From the NCBI GenBank assembly GCA_964472525.1, contig CAYYLL010000007.1:1-64000 (forward strand): a DNA stretch of 64,000 bases, given 5' to 3'. This document shows, in pieces, positions 43,928-52,389 of this stretch. The notes under the pieces are model-generated. The model did not search any database and was not told where the DNA came from. It was given only the letters and a program-made list of their open reading frames with translations. How positions within the stretch are numbered: the first letter of the stretch is position 1; every line of letters begins with the position of its first letter. Source of the stretch: SZUA-37 sp964472525 (GTDB lineage: Bacteria > Pseudomonadota > Gammaproteobacteria > UBA6429 > Thiohalophilaceae). Made by a program: the position numbers and the translations under genes.

Positions 43928-44447
43928 CTACTTAATAAATTTTGAAATATCAGGTAAAGAGTGTCCATAATAAACGATTCTACCTTCGGGATTAACGAGT
44001 ACCAAGGTGGGCGTTACAACAGAATGATAAGCCTCTGCTGTCCAGATTATCTAGGCGATTACTCAGGATGAGATACTTTATATTATTGTCCTTAACATAT
44101 TCAGCTACATCGTCATCATACTCTGCCCCAATATTAATCGCAGCAATGATTAAGCCTTTATGCTTATATTTTTTATACATCGCATTAAGATCTTTGACCT
44201 CGGCATAACAATACACGCAATCTACCGCCCAAAAAACAAGCAGTACATGTCCCTTTTTGCGTAAGGATGCTAGCGTATATATTTTACCCTCCAATGATTT
44301 TAATTTAAATTCAGGCGCCGTTTGTCCTATTTTGTAGCCAATATTTTTATTAACCTCTGGTGCGGCATCAATAGAGGTTGCAAAGATCGGCAATAATATC
44401 GCTACAAATAACAAGGATTTTAAATTGAAATACGTCACGCTATACAA
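43928..44447 (-). pseudogene. Frameshifted exported thioredoxin-fold (TlpA-like) protein
   Basis: The frame from 44447 gives a signal peptide, A-P-E-F-K-L-K-S-L and a C-x-x-C site in W-A-V-D-C-V-Y-C, then changes to nonsense after L-D-N-L-D-S. One base over, from about 44040, the DNA continues A-Y-H-S-V-V-T-P-T-L-V-L-V-N-P-E-G-R-I and ends at 43928. That segment carries the cis-proline T-P-T loop that every thioredoxin fold needs. The combined product would be about 173 residues. Either a genuine frameshift or a base error near 44040. Confidence 0.88.
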
Positions 44448-44576
44448 TCTGACAGCCTCTTTTATTCGGCCAGTTTTAATCGAGATCCCAAGCTTACCAC
44501 ACTATTTTATATATATCGTAACCTGCAAATTTGGTAGGATAGCGTCCTGCAAAATTACAGTATTTAAGGCATTCCA

Positions 44577-45340
44577 ATGATCATTGTCATTTCTCCTGCA
44601 AAAACGGTCGATTTTGAAACAGTCCCCCAAACATCAAAATTTACCCATCCTGATTTTTTGAGCGAATCCAGCAAGCTTGTTCGGGAAATGCGTCATTATT
44701 CCCATAATGACATTAAAAAATTAATGGCTGTGAGTGATAAGATTGCTGTTTTAAACGTTGAGCGTTTCAAAAAGTTTAAAACTCCCTTTACTACTAAAAA
44801 TGCAAAACAAGCGGGTCTCGCTTTTAAAGGTGATGTGTATACCGGCCTGAAGATTTTAGTGCCCGAGATCTAGACTTTGCACAAAAACATTTACGTATTT
44901 TATCCGGACTTTATGGCTTATTACGCCCGTTGGATTTAATGCAGGCTTATCGACTGGAAATGGGCTTAAAACTTCCCATTAAGAATAATAAAAATTTGTA
45001 TGAATTCTGGGACAGTCAAATAACCGAAAAAATTAATAGTGAATTTAAAAAACAAAAAGAAAACACCTTAATTAATCTTGCATCCAATGAATATTTTAAA
45101 GTCATACAAAAGAAAAATCTGGAAGGTACAATTATTACTCCAGCTTTTAAAGAAGCCCGCAATGGTGGTTTTAAAATGATTGGTATTTATGCCAAAAAAG
45201 CTCGCGGTCTAATGAGCCGTTATATTATTAAAAACAGACTAAAGAATCCTGAAGAATTAAAAAAATTTAGTTTAGATGGTTATAAATTTAACCATAAACT
45301 TTCATCTGAAAATGACTGGGTTTTTACCCGTAAACAATAA
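44577..45340 (+). pseudogene. yaaA: YaaA (peroxide stress protein) gene with a frameshift
   Basis: The start M-I-I-V-I-S-P-A-K-T and the later A-F-K-E-A-R-N-G-G-F-K-M and A-K-K-A-R-G are the YaaA/UPF0246 hallmarks. The first frame stops at 44873. One base over, D-F-S-A-R-D-L-D-F-A-Q-K-H-L-R-I-L-S-G-L begins at about 44851 and runs to 45340. Together they give about 254 residues, the normal length. YaaA protects DNA and protein from peroxide-driven oxidation by lowering free iron. A one-base correction near 44850 would restore the gene. Confidence 0.93.
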
Positions 45341-45353
45341 GCTGATACAAGCC

Positions 45354-45725
45354 ATGACTTCAACAAATTTATTTAACGTGAGTCTGGATGACTTTGATAA
45401 AAAAGTGATTCAGGCTTCTGAAGCAATCCCGATTCTTGTTGATTTCTGGGCCGACTGGTGTGGGCCTTGTATCGTTATTGCCCCTATTCTTGAAAAAGTC
45501 ATTACTGATTATGATGGCACAATTCAACTCGCTAAACTTGAAGTAGATGAAGATGAAAATATGAAACTAGCAGGAAAATATCAGGTACGTGGTTTTCCAA
45601 CCATTATACTCTTTGAAAAAGGTATTGAGGTGGAACGTTTTAGCAGTGCGCAGAGTTATTCTTATATTGACCAGTTTATTCAACGGCACAGTGTGCTGTT
45701 AAATAGTAAAAAAAATACTATTTAG
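45354..45725 (+). CDS. Thioredoxin
   Basis: A 123-residue cytoplasmic thioredoxin with F-W-A-D-W-C-G-P-C (C36, C39), K-L-E-V-D-E-D and the cis-proline G-F-P-T-I. It reduces disulfides of target proteins. The ATG at 45354 is 13 nt after the yaaA stop; an upstream in-frame region overlapping yaaA is rejected. The last 8 nt overlap the converging FHA gene. Confidence 0.95.
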   Translation: MTSTNLFNVSLDDFDKKVIQASEAIPILVDFWADWCGPCIVIAPILEKVITDYDGTIQLAKLEVDEDENMKLAGKYQVRGFPTIILFEKGIEVERFSSAQSYSYIDQFIQRHSVLLNSKKNTI

Positions 45726-46101
45726 GTTTAGTGTAGTAAACCCCAGGGATCCATGACTTATGCAATTTGGCTGTTTCATCTAAACGCTGATCATCTGAGT
45801 CATCAAAAGTAAAATTGTTGGTACCAATGCGAATACGGTCACCTTCACTTAAACGATGCAGATTAATCAGTTGATCGTTTACATAAGTATTGTTCGTACT
45901 TTCAAGATCTTGCAGGATGTATTCATAAACGCCGTCTTTGGCATGATTAACGGTTATTTCAATGACCGCATGAAACTTGCTAACTAGATTGTCATTTAAA
46001 CAAATATCATTCGATTCATCGCGCCCTAAGGTTATTTTTGCTTTCTGGATAGGGAAAACAAGCCCCGCACTGCCGTCTTTAATCTGAAGTAACTTCGCCA
46101 T
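45718..46101 (-). CDS. Small FHA-domain protein
   Basis: A 127-residue protein that is essentially one FHA domain: I-T-L-G-R-D-E-S-N-D-I, V-S-K-F-H-A-V-I and D-L-E-S-T-N-N-T-Y-V-N-D. The usual serine of S-x-x-H is kept, as is the asparagine contact. It is the last gene of a three-gene minus-strand unit with a small membrane protein and an uncharacterised protein (gaps of 9 and 21 bp). Confidence 0.9.
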   Translation of the reverse strand: MAKLLQIKDGSAGLVFPIQKAKITLGRDESNDICLNDNLVSKFHAVIEITVNHAKDGVYEYILQDLESTNNTYVNDQLINLHRLSEGDRIRIGTNNFTFDDSDDQRLDETAKLHKSWIPGVYYTKPK

Positions 46102-46110
46102 ACAAATACT

Positions 46111-46431
46111 TTAGGTTAAAATAGCCATAAAGAAAGGTATCCATATCACTAACATAATAATAATCATTGATATGTTACACGCCAATATTAATTTATAGCG
46201 ATTCTTTTCTTCACCCGAAGTCTGGCTTAACCAGATAGTCGCAATCATACTGTCTAGCATCAACACCATGGTAAGCAGTGGAGCCATAACTGGAACAACG
46301 ATAGTTGAAATCATCAACCAACCTGTGTAAGTAACGGGTGTACCTGTTTTTGCTTTTAAAATTAAACTAATAATAGCCAATGCAATAAGCACGACTCGCA
46401 TTGGACGGATTTTTTTAAATATTGATAACAT
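46111..46431 (-). CDS. Small multi-pass membrane protein
   Basis: A 106-residue protein with three strong hydrophobic helices (about 12-27, 37-60 and 83-104) and a basic N-terminus. No motif recognised. Located between an uncharacterised soluble protein and a small FHA protein, apparently co-transcribed. Confidence 0.6.
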   Translation of the reverse strand: MLSIFKKIRPMRVVLIALAIISLILKAKTGTPVTYTGWLMISTIVVPVMAPLLTMVLMLDSMIATIWLSQTSGEEKNRYKLILACNISMIIIMLVIWIPFFMAILT

Positions 46432-46452
46432 TTTATTTTTCTTCTTTTTTTA

Positions 46453-46842
46453 TTAATGTACGGGGGAAGACTTTAAATCGTCGGCGTTAAAAGCAACTTG
46501 CACCTGATTTTTATATTCTTCGTCAAAGATAAGATCAAATTTATAATTTTCGTCAACTTTTAATTGTTTTAAATCCGGTAATCGGTTTGCCAAATAAGCA
46601 CAGGTTGCTGCAATAAGTTGATCATTGCCGTCAATAAGTGCAGCTATCAGCTGCATCGACACAAATTGTGTACGTTGCACAAGATCGGGAACCGCTATGG
46701 TGTTACCACTCAATACAATTCCTTGTGTCATCTTTGAGTCCATTATATCTAGGAATTCTAATTGTTTAGCCGGTAAGGGGCGGTCACGATTATATTCAAT
46801 CTGACTCTCACCGTTAACAAAAACAATAAAAATACTGGACAT
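46453..46842 (-). CDS. Uncharacterised protein upstream of small FHA operon
   Basis: A 129-residue soluble protein starting M-S-S-I-F-I-V-F-V-N-G-E. The ATG at 46842 has AAGG 8 nt upstream; 16 upstream codons in the open frame are rejected. It contains P-L-P-A-K-Q-L-E-F-L-D and several alternating helical and strand segments. I recognise no family. Operon context suggests a link with the FHA protein. Confidence 0.6.
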   Translation of the reverse strand: MSSIFIVFVNGESQIEYNRDRPLPAKQLEFLDIMDSKMTQGIVLSGNTIAVPDLVQRTQFVSMQLIAALIDGNDQLIAATCAYLANRLPDLKQLKVDENYKFDLIFDEEYKNQVQVAFNADDLKSSPVH

Positions 46843-47066
46843 ACTAATAACCTTAATAAATTGATAACAATTAAAATCAACAAGATACATTCGGTTCTTA
46901 TTGTGGGGGATATTCTAAATGATTTTACTCTGATTTTCTTTAAAAAGAATTATTTTAAAATACTGTTCTAAGTGCTTAATAATAAACGAAACATGAACAA
47001 GGTAAGTGAGGAGTAGCAAATACAGGTGTAAAATTCAATCTGGTAATAAAAATAATTCCAACTAGT

Positions 47067-47247
47067 CTTTATTACTGTAAACGTGTTACCCCGGATTTTC
47101 TTTGAGCCGATTCCATTAATTCCGGGAGCTAATTTGTAGATGTGGTGTGAATGTCCAGCTTGACTGGAAATCCTAAAGCATCTCTACTGCACCCACTTGA
47201 ACGCGATGGTTCAAGTGAACGGGGTAATACCTTACACCTTAATTTAT
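47067..47247 (+). ncRNA. ssrS: 6S RNA (RNA polymerase-sigma70 regulator)
   Basis: This gene-free stretch folds as 6S RNA. GTGTTACCCC (47083-47092) pairs with GGGGTAATAC (47221-47230), TGTAA with TTACA outside it (47076-47080/47232-47236), and GGATTT with AAATCC inside. Just after the 5' stem is TTTGAGCCGATT, matching the conserved 6S element CUGAGCCGAU. The 3' arm has CCTAAA, ACTGC and then CACTTGAAC-GCGATG-GTTCAAGTG (47194-47217), matching the E. coli hairpin CUUGAACC...GGUUCAAG. Spacing between these elements agrees with E. coli 6S. Ends are estimated from E. coli and may be off by about ten bases. The usual ygfA neighbour is absent. Confidence 0.85.
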
Positions 47248-47335
47248 TCTCATTGCTTCAATCCGGTATCATTAATTCCCGCACATCCTAAGTGAATTCC
47301 CTGTTAGGGTAAAGTGTTACAAAACTCAACAGCCC

Positions 47336-47884
47336 CTAGTTAACTTTAGTTTTTTTAGTTGCTGCCTTTGTATTTTTTACAATAAAGTCTTCAACTATTT
47401 TCGGGGGTATCGCTCCCACTTGTGCAGCAAGTAATTCACCTTGTGGATTAAACAATAAGAAGCTCGGGGTTCCAATCCAACGAGCATTGGAGTATTGGCT
47501 ATAAAGTGCCATCACATCCTCTGGTTCACCAATTAAATTTGGAAAATCTACACTGTGTCTTTTAATGAATTTTACTGCCTCTTTAAACTTTGCCTTACCA
47601 TCAATTGAAATACCTAATACAGTCGCATCCTTGTCGGAATGTTCAAAATTAAAGTCAACATACTTATAGGCTTCTTTGTTGCATATATGGCAATCTGAAG
47701 CCCAGAACATCACTAGCAACCATTTTCCCTTGCCGGAAAAATCTTCTATTGTTTTAGGGTTATGTTTAAAATCGGTTAAAATCCCGGTTGTAATGTCAGA
47801 AGGGGCCGCTGCAACAGCCGTCCCCATTCCTGTCAATAGCGTCATTAACAAAGCAATAATCGCAAGTAATTTAGTTACATTCAA
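47336..47884 (-). CDS. Exported thioredoxin-fold (TlpA/ResA-like) protein
   Basis: A signal peptide of about 26 residues (T-A-V-A-A-A) leads into a TlpA-type domain with the redox pair in W-A-S-D-C-H-I-C, I-S-I-D-G and the cis-proline loop G-T-P-S-F-L-L-F. It is a periplasmic thiol-disulfide oxidoreductase, possibly for cytochrome or other envelope protein maturation. It resembles the frameshifted protein at 43.9-44.4 kb. The C-terminus is rich in lysine. Confidence 0.9.
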   Translation of the reverse strand: MNVTKLLAIIALLMTLLTGMGTAVAAAPSDITTGILTDFKHNPKTIEDFSGKGKWLLVMFWASDCHICNKEAYKYVDFNFEHSDKDATVLGISIDGKAKFKEAVKFIKRHSVDFPNLIGEPEDVMALYSQYSNARWIGTPSFLLFNPQGELLAAQVGAIPPKIVEDFIVKNTKAATKKTKVN

Positions 47885-47991
47885 AATAATACTCCCACTT
47901 CTATCATACGTTGAACCATAATTTATGGCTAGATTATGTCAATCTACACAAAATAGACCGCAGATAAACGCTAAGTTCATTATAAAATACA

Positions 47992-49563
47992 CTATTGTGC
48001 AAAATAAAGGCTTAAAAAGTCGTCAAATGACTCTGTTTCACCCGATTCCACATCCAATTGTTGTTGGATAGACTTAATCGATAAGCTACAAAATTGTTCA
48101 TTAAAAGAAGGGTCCAACTTTAAATTCTTAAAATATTCCAAATGCTGTTCTGATTTGCGTTTCGAAAAATGAAAAAAACCTTCTCCATTTTGACGCATTT
48201 CTGCTAACACCATCGCCGAGGGGGTTGTATCGGGGTTATGAAATTTTTCTCTTTGAGCCGACAATGCCGCAGAATGTGGTTTTGTATCAAGCCCCTTATC
48301 CAACACATCACAACAGGCATCCATAGCGTCACAAAGTGCTAAACCTTGTTGCCGCATATTAAGTAACTTACCACGAATACTGATCTTTAAATCTGGATCC
48401 CGCCCTTGGTGCGCAACTTCTATTTCATTCGCATCAATCGCTTTTTCTTCGTTACGTAATATCGGTGGGCTTTTTTCTAATAAGCAATACAGTAAAAATG
48501 CACGTAAAAAATAAAGTTGTTCGCTATCAATACCCATAGGTGAGAAAGGATTAACATCTAAAGAACGCAACTCAACATATTTCACACCACGCCGAGATAA
48601 AGCCAGTGATGGTTTTTCATTGCCCATTAATATTTGTTTGGGTCGAACTGTTGAATAATATTCATTTTCAATTTGCAGAATATTACTGTTTAATTGTCGA
48701 TAACTACCATCAACCTTTACACCAATTTTTTCATATTCAGGACAAGATGTTTCGGTTGCATAACGCAAACTATTTACATATTCATTTAAACTATTATAGT
48801 TTGCGACAACGCCCATCTCATTCTCTTTATTGTTCTGGTAACCAATATCCCCCATCCGTAACGATGTTGCATAAGGATGATAAAAAGTATTTTCGTTAAA
48901 AACTTGTAGTGTTGTTTGCTGGCCATGCAAAAAAGATTTACAAACCGCCGGTGAAGTACCAAACAAATACGGCACCACCCAGCCAAAACGCTGTAAATTT
49001 CGCAGTACACCAAAATATGATTCAGAAATAAACGTTTGTGGAGATTCTTTATTTTCTTCAATCCGTTGGTAAGCATCCCAAAAATCATCAGCCAATGAGA
49101 AATTAAAATGCACTCCGGCAATCACTTGCATCACCCGACCATAACGGTAGCCCAATCCACGCCGATAGATATGTTTCATTTGGCCACTGTTTGAACTGCC
49201 ATAATTTGCAAGTGGAATACTGGTTTCACCCGCAACCACGCAAGGCATACTGGCTGACCACAACAATTCATCATTTAAATTATTGTAAACAAACTTTTGT
49301 GTATCACATAAAAAACGTAACGCATCGTCCACCGATTCATAAGGTGGAGTTATAAATTCCAGTAATGCTTCTGAATAATCTGTTGTTATATAAGGATGTG
49401 TTAAGGCTGCCCCTAATTTTTCAGGATGAGCCAACTGAGAGATATTACCTTGACTGTTAACCCGTAAACATTCTTTTTCAAGACCAATTAAACTTGCTTG
49501 CAGTGCCTCAACAACTTGAGAATTGATTATTTTTTTTAAGCGATTTTCAACCAGATCGGACAC
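47992..49563 (-). CDS. gshA: Glutamate-cysteine ligase
   Basis: A 523-residue proteobacterial type 1 enzyme, close to the E. coli length (518). It carries G-L-E-K-E-C-L-R-V near the start, D-Y-S-E-A-L-L-E-F-I-T-P-P, the G-V-H-F-N-F-S block and V-E-L-R-S-L-D-V-N-P-F. It joins glutamate and cysteine to gamma-glutamylcysteine, the first and limiting step of glutathione synthesis. No gshB in the window. Confidence 0.96.
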   Translation of the reverse strand: MSDLVENRLKKIINSQVVEALQASLIGLEKECLRVNSQGNISQLAHPEKLGAALTHPYITTDYSEALLEFITPPYESVDDALRFLCDTQKFVYNNLNDELLWSASMPCVVAGETSIPLANYGSSNSGQMKHIYRRGLGYRYGRVMQVIAGVHFNFSLADDFWDAYQRIEENKESPQTFISESYFGVLRNLQRFGWVVPYLFGTSPAVCKSFLHGQQTTLQVFNENTFYHPYATSLRMGDIGYQNNKENEMGVVANYNSLNEYVNSLRYATETSCPEYEKIGVKVDGSYRQLNSNILQIENEYYSTVRPKQILMGNEKPSLALSRRGVKYVELRSLDVNPFSPMGIDSEQLYFLRAFLLYCLLEKSPPILRNEEKAIDANEIEVAHQGRDPDLKISIRGKLLNMRQQGLALCDAMDACCDVLDKGLDTKPHSAALSAQREKFHNPDTTPSAMVLAEMRQNGEGFFHFSKRKSEQHLEYFKNLKLDPSFNEQFCSLSIKSIQQQLDVESGETESFDDFLSLYFAQ

Positions 49564-49665
49564 ACTACAACCTTTATATTAAGTTAACACCACGATCATA
49601 CATAATAATCAGAACCAATGTATAGTGCTATGTAAAAAGAAGAAGGAATTGGGGTTAGGTTGGGG

Positions 49666-49733
49666 GGGAGTCTGGTTGAAAAACATCGGAAAAGATCATA
49701 AGTGTCAGTAAAAAGAAAGTGAAACTGGCACTA
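49666..49733. repeat. Single copy of the dispersed 66/76-bp repeat
   Basis: The block GGGAGTCTGGTTGAAAAACATC...ATAAGTGTCAGT...ACTGGCACT matches the tandem array at 62.6-62.9 kb almost base for base. It is the long form, with an extra GGAAAAGATC that is flanked by ATC repeats. It contains an imperfect inverted repeat AGTGTCAGT/ACTGGCACT and abuts the terminator of the ParA gene. Confidence 0.85.
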
Positions 49734-49737
49734 AAAA

Positions 49738-49755
49738 CCCCCACTATTGTGGGGG
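49738..49755 (-). terminator. Terminator after the ParA gene
   Basis: CCCCCAC / GTGGGGG with a 4-nt loop; on the minus strand it is followed by TTTTTAG, which is the start of the dispersed repeat. 49 nt past the gene end at 49805. Confidence 0.75.
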
Positions 49756-49804
49756 AGGGAAAAGACTCATGCGAGTCCTGGGTTAAAATTTTCAGGCTGG
49801 ATAC

Positions 49805-50617
49805 TTATATTGCAATAGCATGTTCAACCACGGAATATTCCGTTAGTGGTTCACGTAAACTCATTGGTAACGTCGCTTTAAGACATTCTTCGGCAAGTTT
49901 CATATAGTCAAGTGCAGCATTGGATTTTGCATCATAAGCCCACACAGGCAAGCTATAACATACTGATTCTTTTAAACGCACCGTATGATGAATCATCACT
50001 GGCAACACATTGTCGGGATAACGCTCCCAGATTTTTCTTAAAAAGGTTCGACATATCAGGGTACGATTATCTATCATCGTTGGTAATACTTTAAAAGGTA
50101 ACGGTCGACCCCGACGTGCCTGTAAATGTTCAATCGTTTCACTGATGCGTTCAATACCATCTAAAGAAAACAGGCTCATTTCAATTGGAATAATCACTTC
50201 ATCGGATGCTAACAAGGCATTAACCGATAAACGTCCTAATGCGGGAGGACAATCAATAATAATAAAATCATAAGACACATCAAGCGGATGCAACAAGCGC
50301 GCAAGTTCTTCTTCCTGCGACCAGTCGGTTAAATGATGTTCTGCCGCAACCAACGCCATCGAACCGGGAATAAGATCCACATTTTTATACACCTCGTGTT
50401 GAATAACATCCCGAATACTGCGTTGCCCAGAAAAGACATTGTAAAGCGTTGCTAACTTATCCCCACACTTTCCAAACCCCAAAGAAGCGTGGCCTTGTGC
50501 GTCCATATCGATGAGCAATACACGTTGTGAAATATAGCCCAAACAAGCTGCTAAATTAATTGCCGTGGTCGTTTTACCACAACCTCCTTTCTGGTTTGCT
50601 ATGGATATAATTTTCAT
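49805..50617 (-). CDS. ParA family ATPase, paired with a MerR-type protein
   Basis: A 270-residue Soj/ParA-like ATPase: N-Q-K-G-G-C-G-K-T-T at residues 8-17, L-L-I-D-M-D-A-Q-G in Walker A' and D-F-I-I-I-D-C-P-P in Walker B. No ParB gene adjoins; instead a MerR-like DNA-binding protein is encoded 109 bp upstream in the same direction. The pair could be a partition or positioning module in which the MerR protein supplies site recognition (inference). Confidence 0.92.
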   Translation of the reverse strand: MKIISIANQKGGCGKTTTAINLAACLGYISQRVLLIDMDAQGHASLGFGKCGDKLATLYNVFSGQRSIRDVIQHEVYKNVDLIPGSMALVAAEHHLTDWSQEEELARLLHPLDVSYDFIIIDCPPALGRLSVNALLASDEVIIPIEMSLFSLDGIERISETIEHLQARRGRPLPFKVLPTMIDNRTLICRTFLRKIWERYPDNVLPVMIHHTVRLKESVCYSLPVWAYDAKSNAALDYMKLAEECLKATLPMSLREPLTEYSVVEHAIAI

Positions 50618-50726
50618 TAGTAACCTCCCCTGCCGTAGCAGCGACTATTCTTTGTTAAATAGAAAACGAGCGAACACGCTTTATACCTGTTTTTTAGTGT
50701 TTGCTTCATATAACCCCTAACTCTCC

Positions 50727-51209
50727 TTAACCAGTCTTTCTATTTATATTTGTTATGTTTTGTTCAAACAAATCATCCTGCTCCACCACCAACTGAAGTG
50801 ATTCGGGATATTGTTTGATAATTTCTTTTTCCAACTTGGCCACTTCCAGAATCCATTCCTGCCCAGTTAATGCATCAAGAGCCATACCCTGATGAAAAAC
50901 AAGCACCACATCGCCCGTCGCTACCACTTTTAACTCACTAAAGGGTTGTTGTTGCAATGGAAGATAGTGCAATAACGCTAAAATACTTTTACGAATTTTC
51001 TGTAATGACACACCATGGTCAAGCAACTGTTTTACAGTTTTTAATCCAATAAGGTCGGTAAAAGAATAGCGTGCATGGCCACCCGATGTTGTGTGTGAAG
51101 GTTCAATCACGGCTGTCTGTCGCCAATAATTGAGTTGCCGCGCAGTGAGCCCAGTAATGTTGGCAACCTGCTGCCGACTAAAACCGGTGTGTGATCGTGT
51201 ATTAGCCAT
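50727..51209 (-). CDS. MerR-like helix-turn-helix protein
   Basis: A 160-residue protein with an N-terminal MerR-type winged helix (F-S-R-Q-Q-V-A-N-I-T-G-L-T-A-R-Q-L-N-Y-W, then R-Y-S-F-T-D-L-I-G-L). A helical linker and a C-terminal part of unknown fold with V-V-L-V-F-H-Q-G follow. It lacks metal-binding cysteines. The ATG at 51209 fits the family start; five upstream codons are rejected. Upstream of a ParA gene. Confidence 0.85.
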   Translation of the reverse strand: MANTRSHTGFSRQQVANITGLTARQLNYWRQTAVIEPSHTTSGGHARYSFTDLIGLKTVKQLLDHGVSLQKIRKSILALLHYLPLQQQPFSELKVVATGDVVLVFHQGMALDALTGQEWILEVAKLEKEIIKQYPESLQLVVEQDDLFEQNITNINRKTG

Positions 51210-51394
51210 TAAGCAAATACTCATTTAGAAATATTGCTATAAACAATAGTCGTTATTTCTAATAAATCAAGAATTGATACAAAAAAGCGGGGGTTTTGTC
51301 ACGTTTTATCGATATAACATTAAAAATAATAGTGATAGCAGCAATAAGAAACTACGATTACAATCAAATAAAAATCAGGCTAGGGATAAAACAA

Positions 51395-52229
51395 ATGCAA
51401 AGGATCCGAATTAAAACTATATTAATAGTGCTGATGTCCATTTACTTTCAACAAACCACTCATGCCGACACGGCACGCATCAAAATTCCTGCCGGTAATT
51501 TCTTGATGGGCTGCTCAGCACAAGATACCCACTGTGACAAAGATGAAGGCCCCCAAAGCGGGACTCCCGTTTTTGTTAAAACGTTCTATATCGACAACAA
51601 GGAAGTGTCTGTTAAAGACTACCGTGCTTGTATCAAAGCCGGTCAGTGTCACCGCCCTAAAGATCACTCACTCAATCAGTACTGTAATTTAGGTGCCGCC
51701 GGTCGAGAGAACCACCCTATCAACTGCGTTGACTGGCAAGAGGCCGTTGATTATTGCCAAACCAAAGGAGGCCGCCTGCCTTATGAAGCGGAATGGGAAA
51801 AAGCGGCGCATGCCGGTTCAAACACACCTTACCCATGGAAAACCAATAAAGGTTTAAAAGTAAGCTGCAAACAGGCCATTTTAGATGATGGCAAAACGCG
51901 CGGTTCTCAAGGTGATGAACTCGATGGTTGTGGCGAAGACCGAACTTGGCCGGTTGCCAGTCGCCCCGCCAATGCACTGGGGCTATACGATATGCAGGGC
52001 AATGTTGGCGAATGGCTAGCCAATTGGTATAGCGCAACCGCCCATTACTAACCTGTATGCGAAAGGTGACTTAAGTGGCCCCAAATCAGGTAGACAGCGT
52101 TTGGTTCGCGGTGGCTCATGGGATGAAAATGCTCAAAATTTACGCAGCTCATTTCGTAATGTAAAGCCCCCGGTTAGCGGCCAATCCATTTATGGTTCCA
52201 TTGGTTTTAGGTGTGTTTATGACCAATAA
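51395..52229 (+). pseudogene. Exported SUMF1/FGE-sulfatase domain protein with a frameshift
   Basis: From the ATG at 51395 come a signal peptide (T-H-A-D) and a SUMF1-type domain: I-P-A-G-N-F-L-M-G-C, F-Y-I-D-N-K-E-V, P-I-N-C-V-D-W-Q-E-A, G-G-R-L-P-Y-E-A-E-W-E-K-A and G-N-V-G-E-W. The frame stops at 52051. One base over, from 52047, it continues L-V-R-G-G-S-W-D-E-N-A and I-G-F-R-C-V-Y-D, the obligatory end of the fold, to 52229. These domains occur in formylglycine-generating enzymes and in many non-enzymatic envelope proteins. One indel near 52045 separates the parts. Confidence 0.9.
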
Positions 52230-52305
52230 GCGTACAACACCAATACGACACAGACTCTAAACGGTAACCATCACTTAAAGAGCGATAGTGGCATGGTAAA
52301 TAAGT

Positions 52306-52315
52306 ATGTCATGTA
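52306..52315 (+). promoter_or_regulatory. ATGTCATGTA, possible PhoB half-site
   Basis: The same ten bases occur upstream of phoB at 63163-63172. TGTCAT is the core of a Pho box repeat, but the second repeat is not well kept. It lies 75 bp before a PstS-like gene. Confidence 0.3.
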
Positions 52316-52389
52316 ATACTTATGCTTAAACAATAAAGTTAGAAGTAATGTACAATAAATGACCATGTAGTATCTAGCAGGGTCATTCT

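Noticed and set aside
44577..45340. Two separate small genes in the yaaA region
   Set aside because: Both halves are adjacent parts of one YaaA protein in shifted frames.
49719..49907. Plus-strand frame starting in the dispersed repeat
   Set aside because: It crosses a terminator and the antisense of the ParA gene end; no support.
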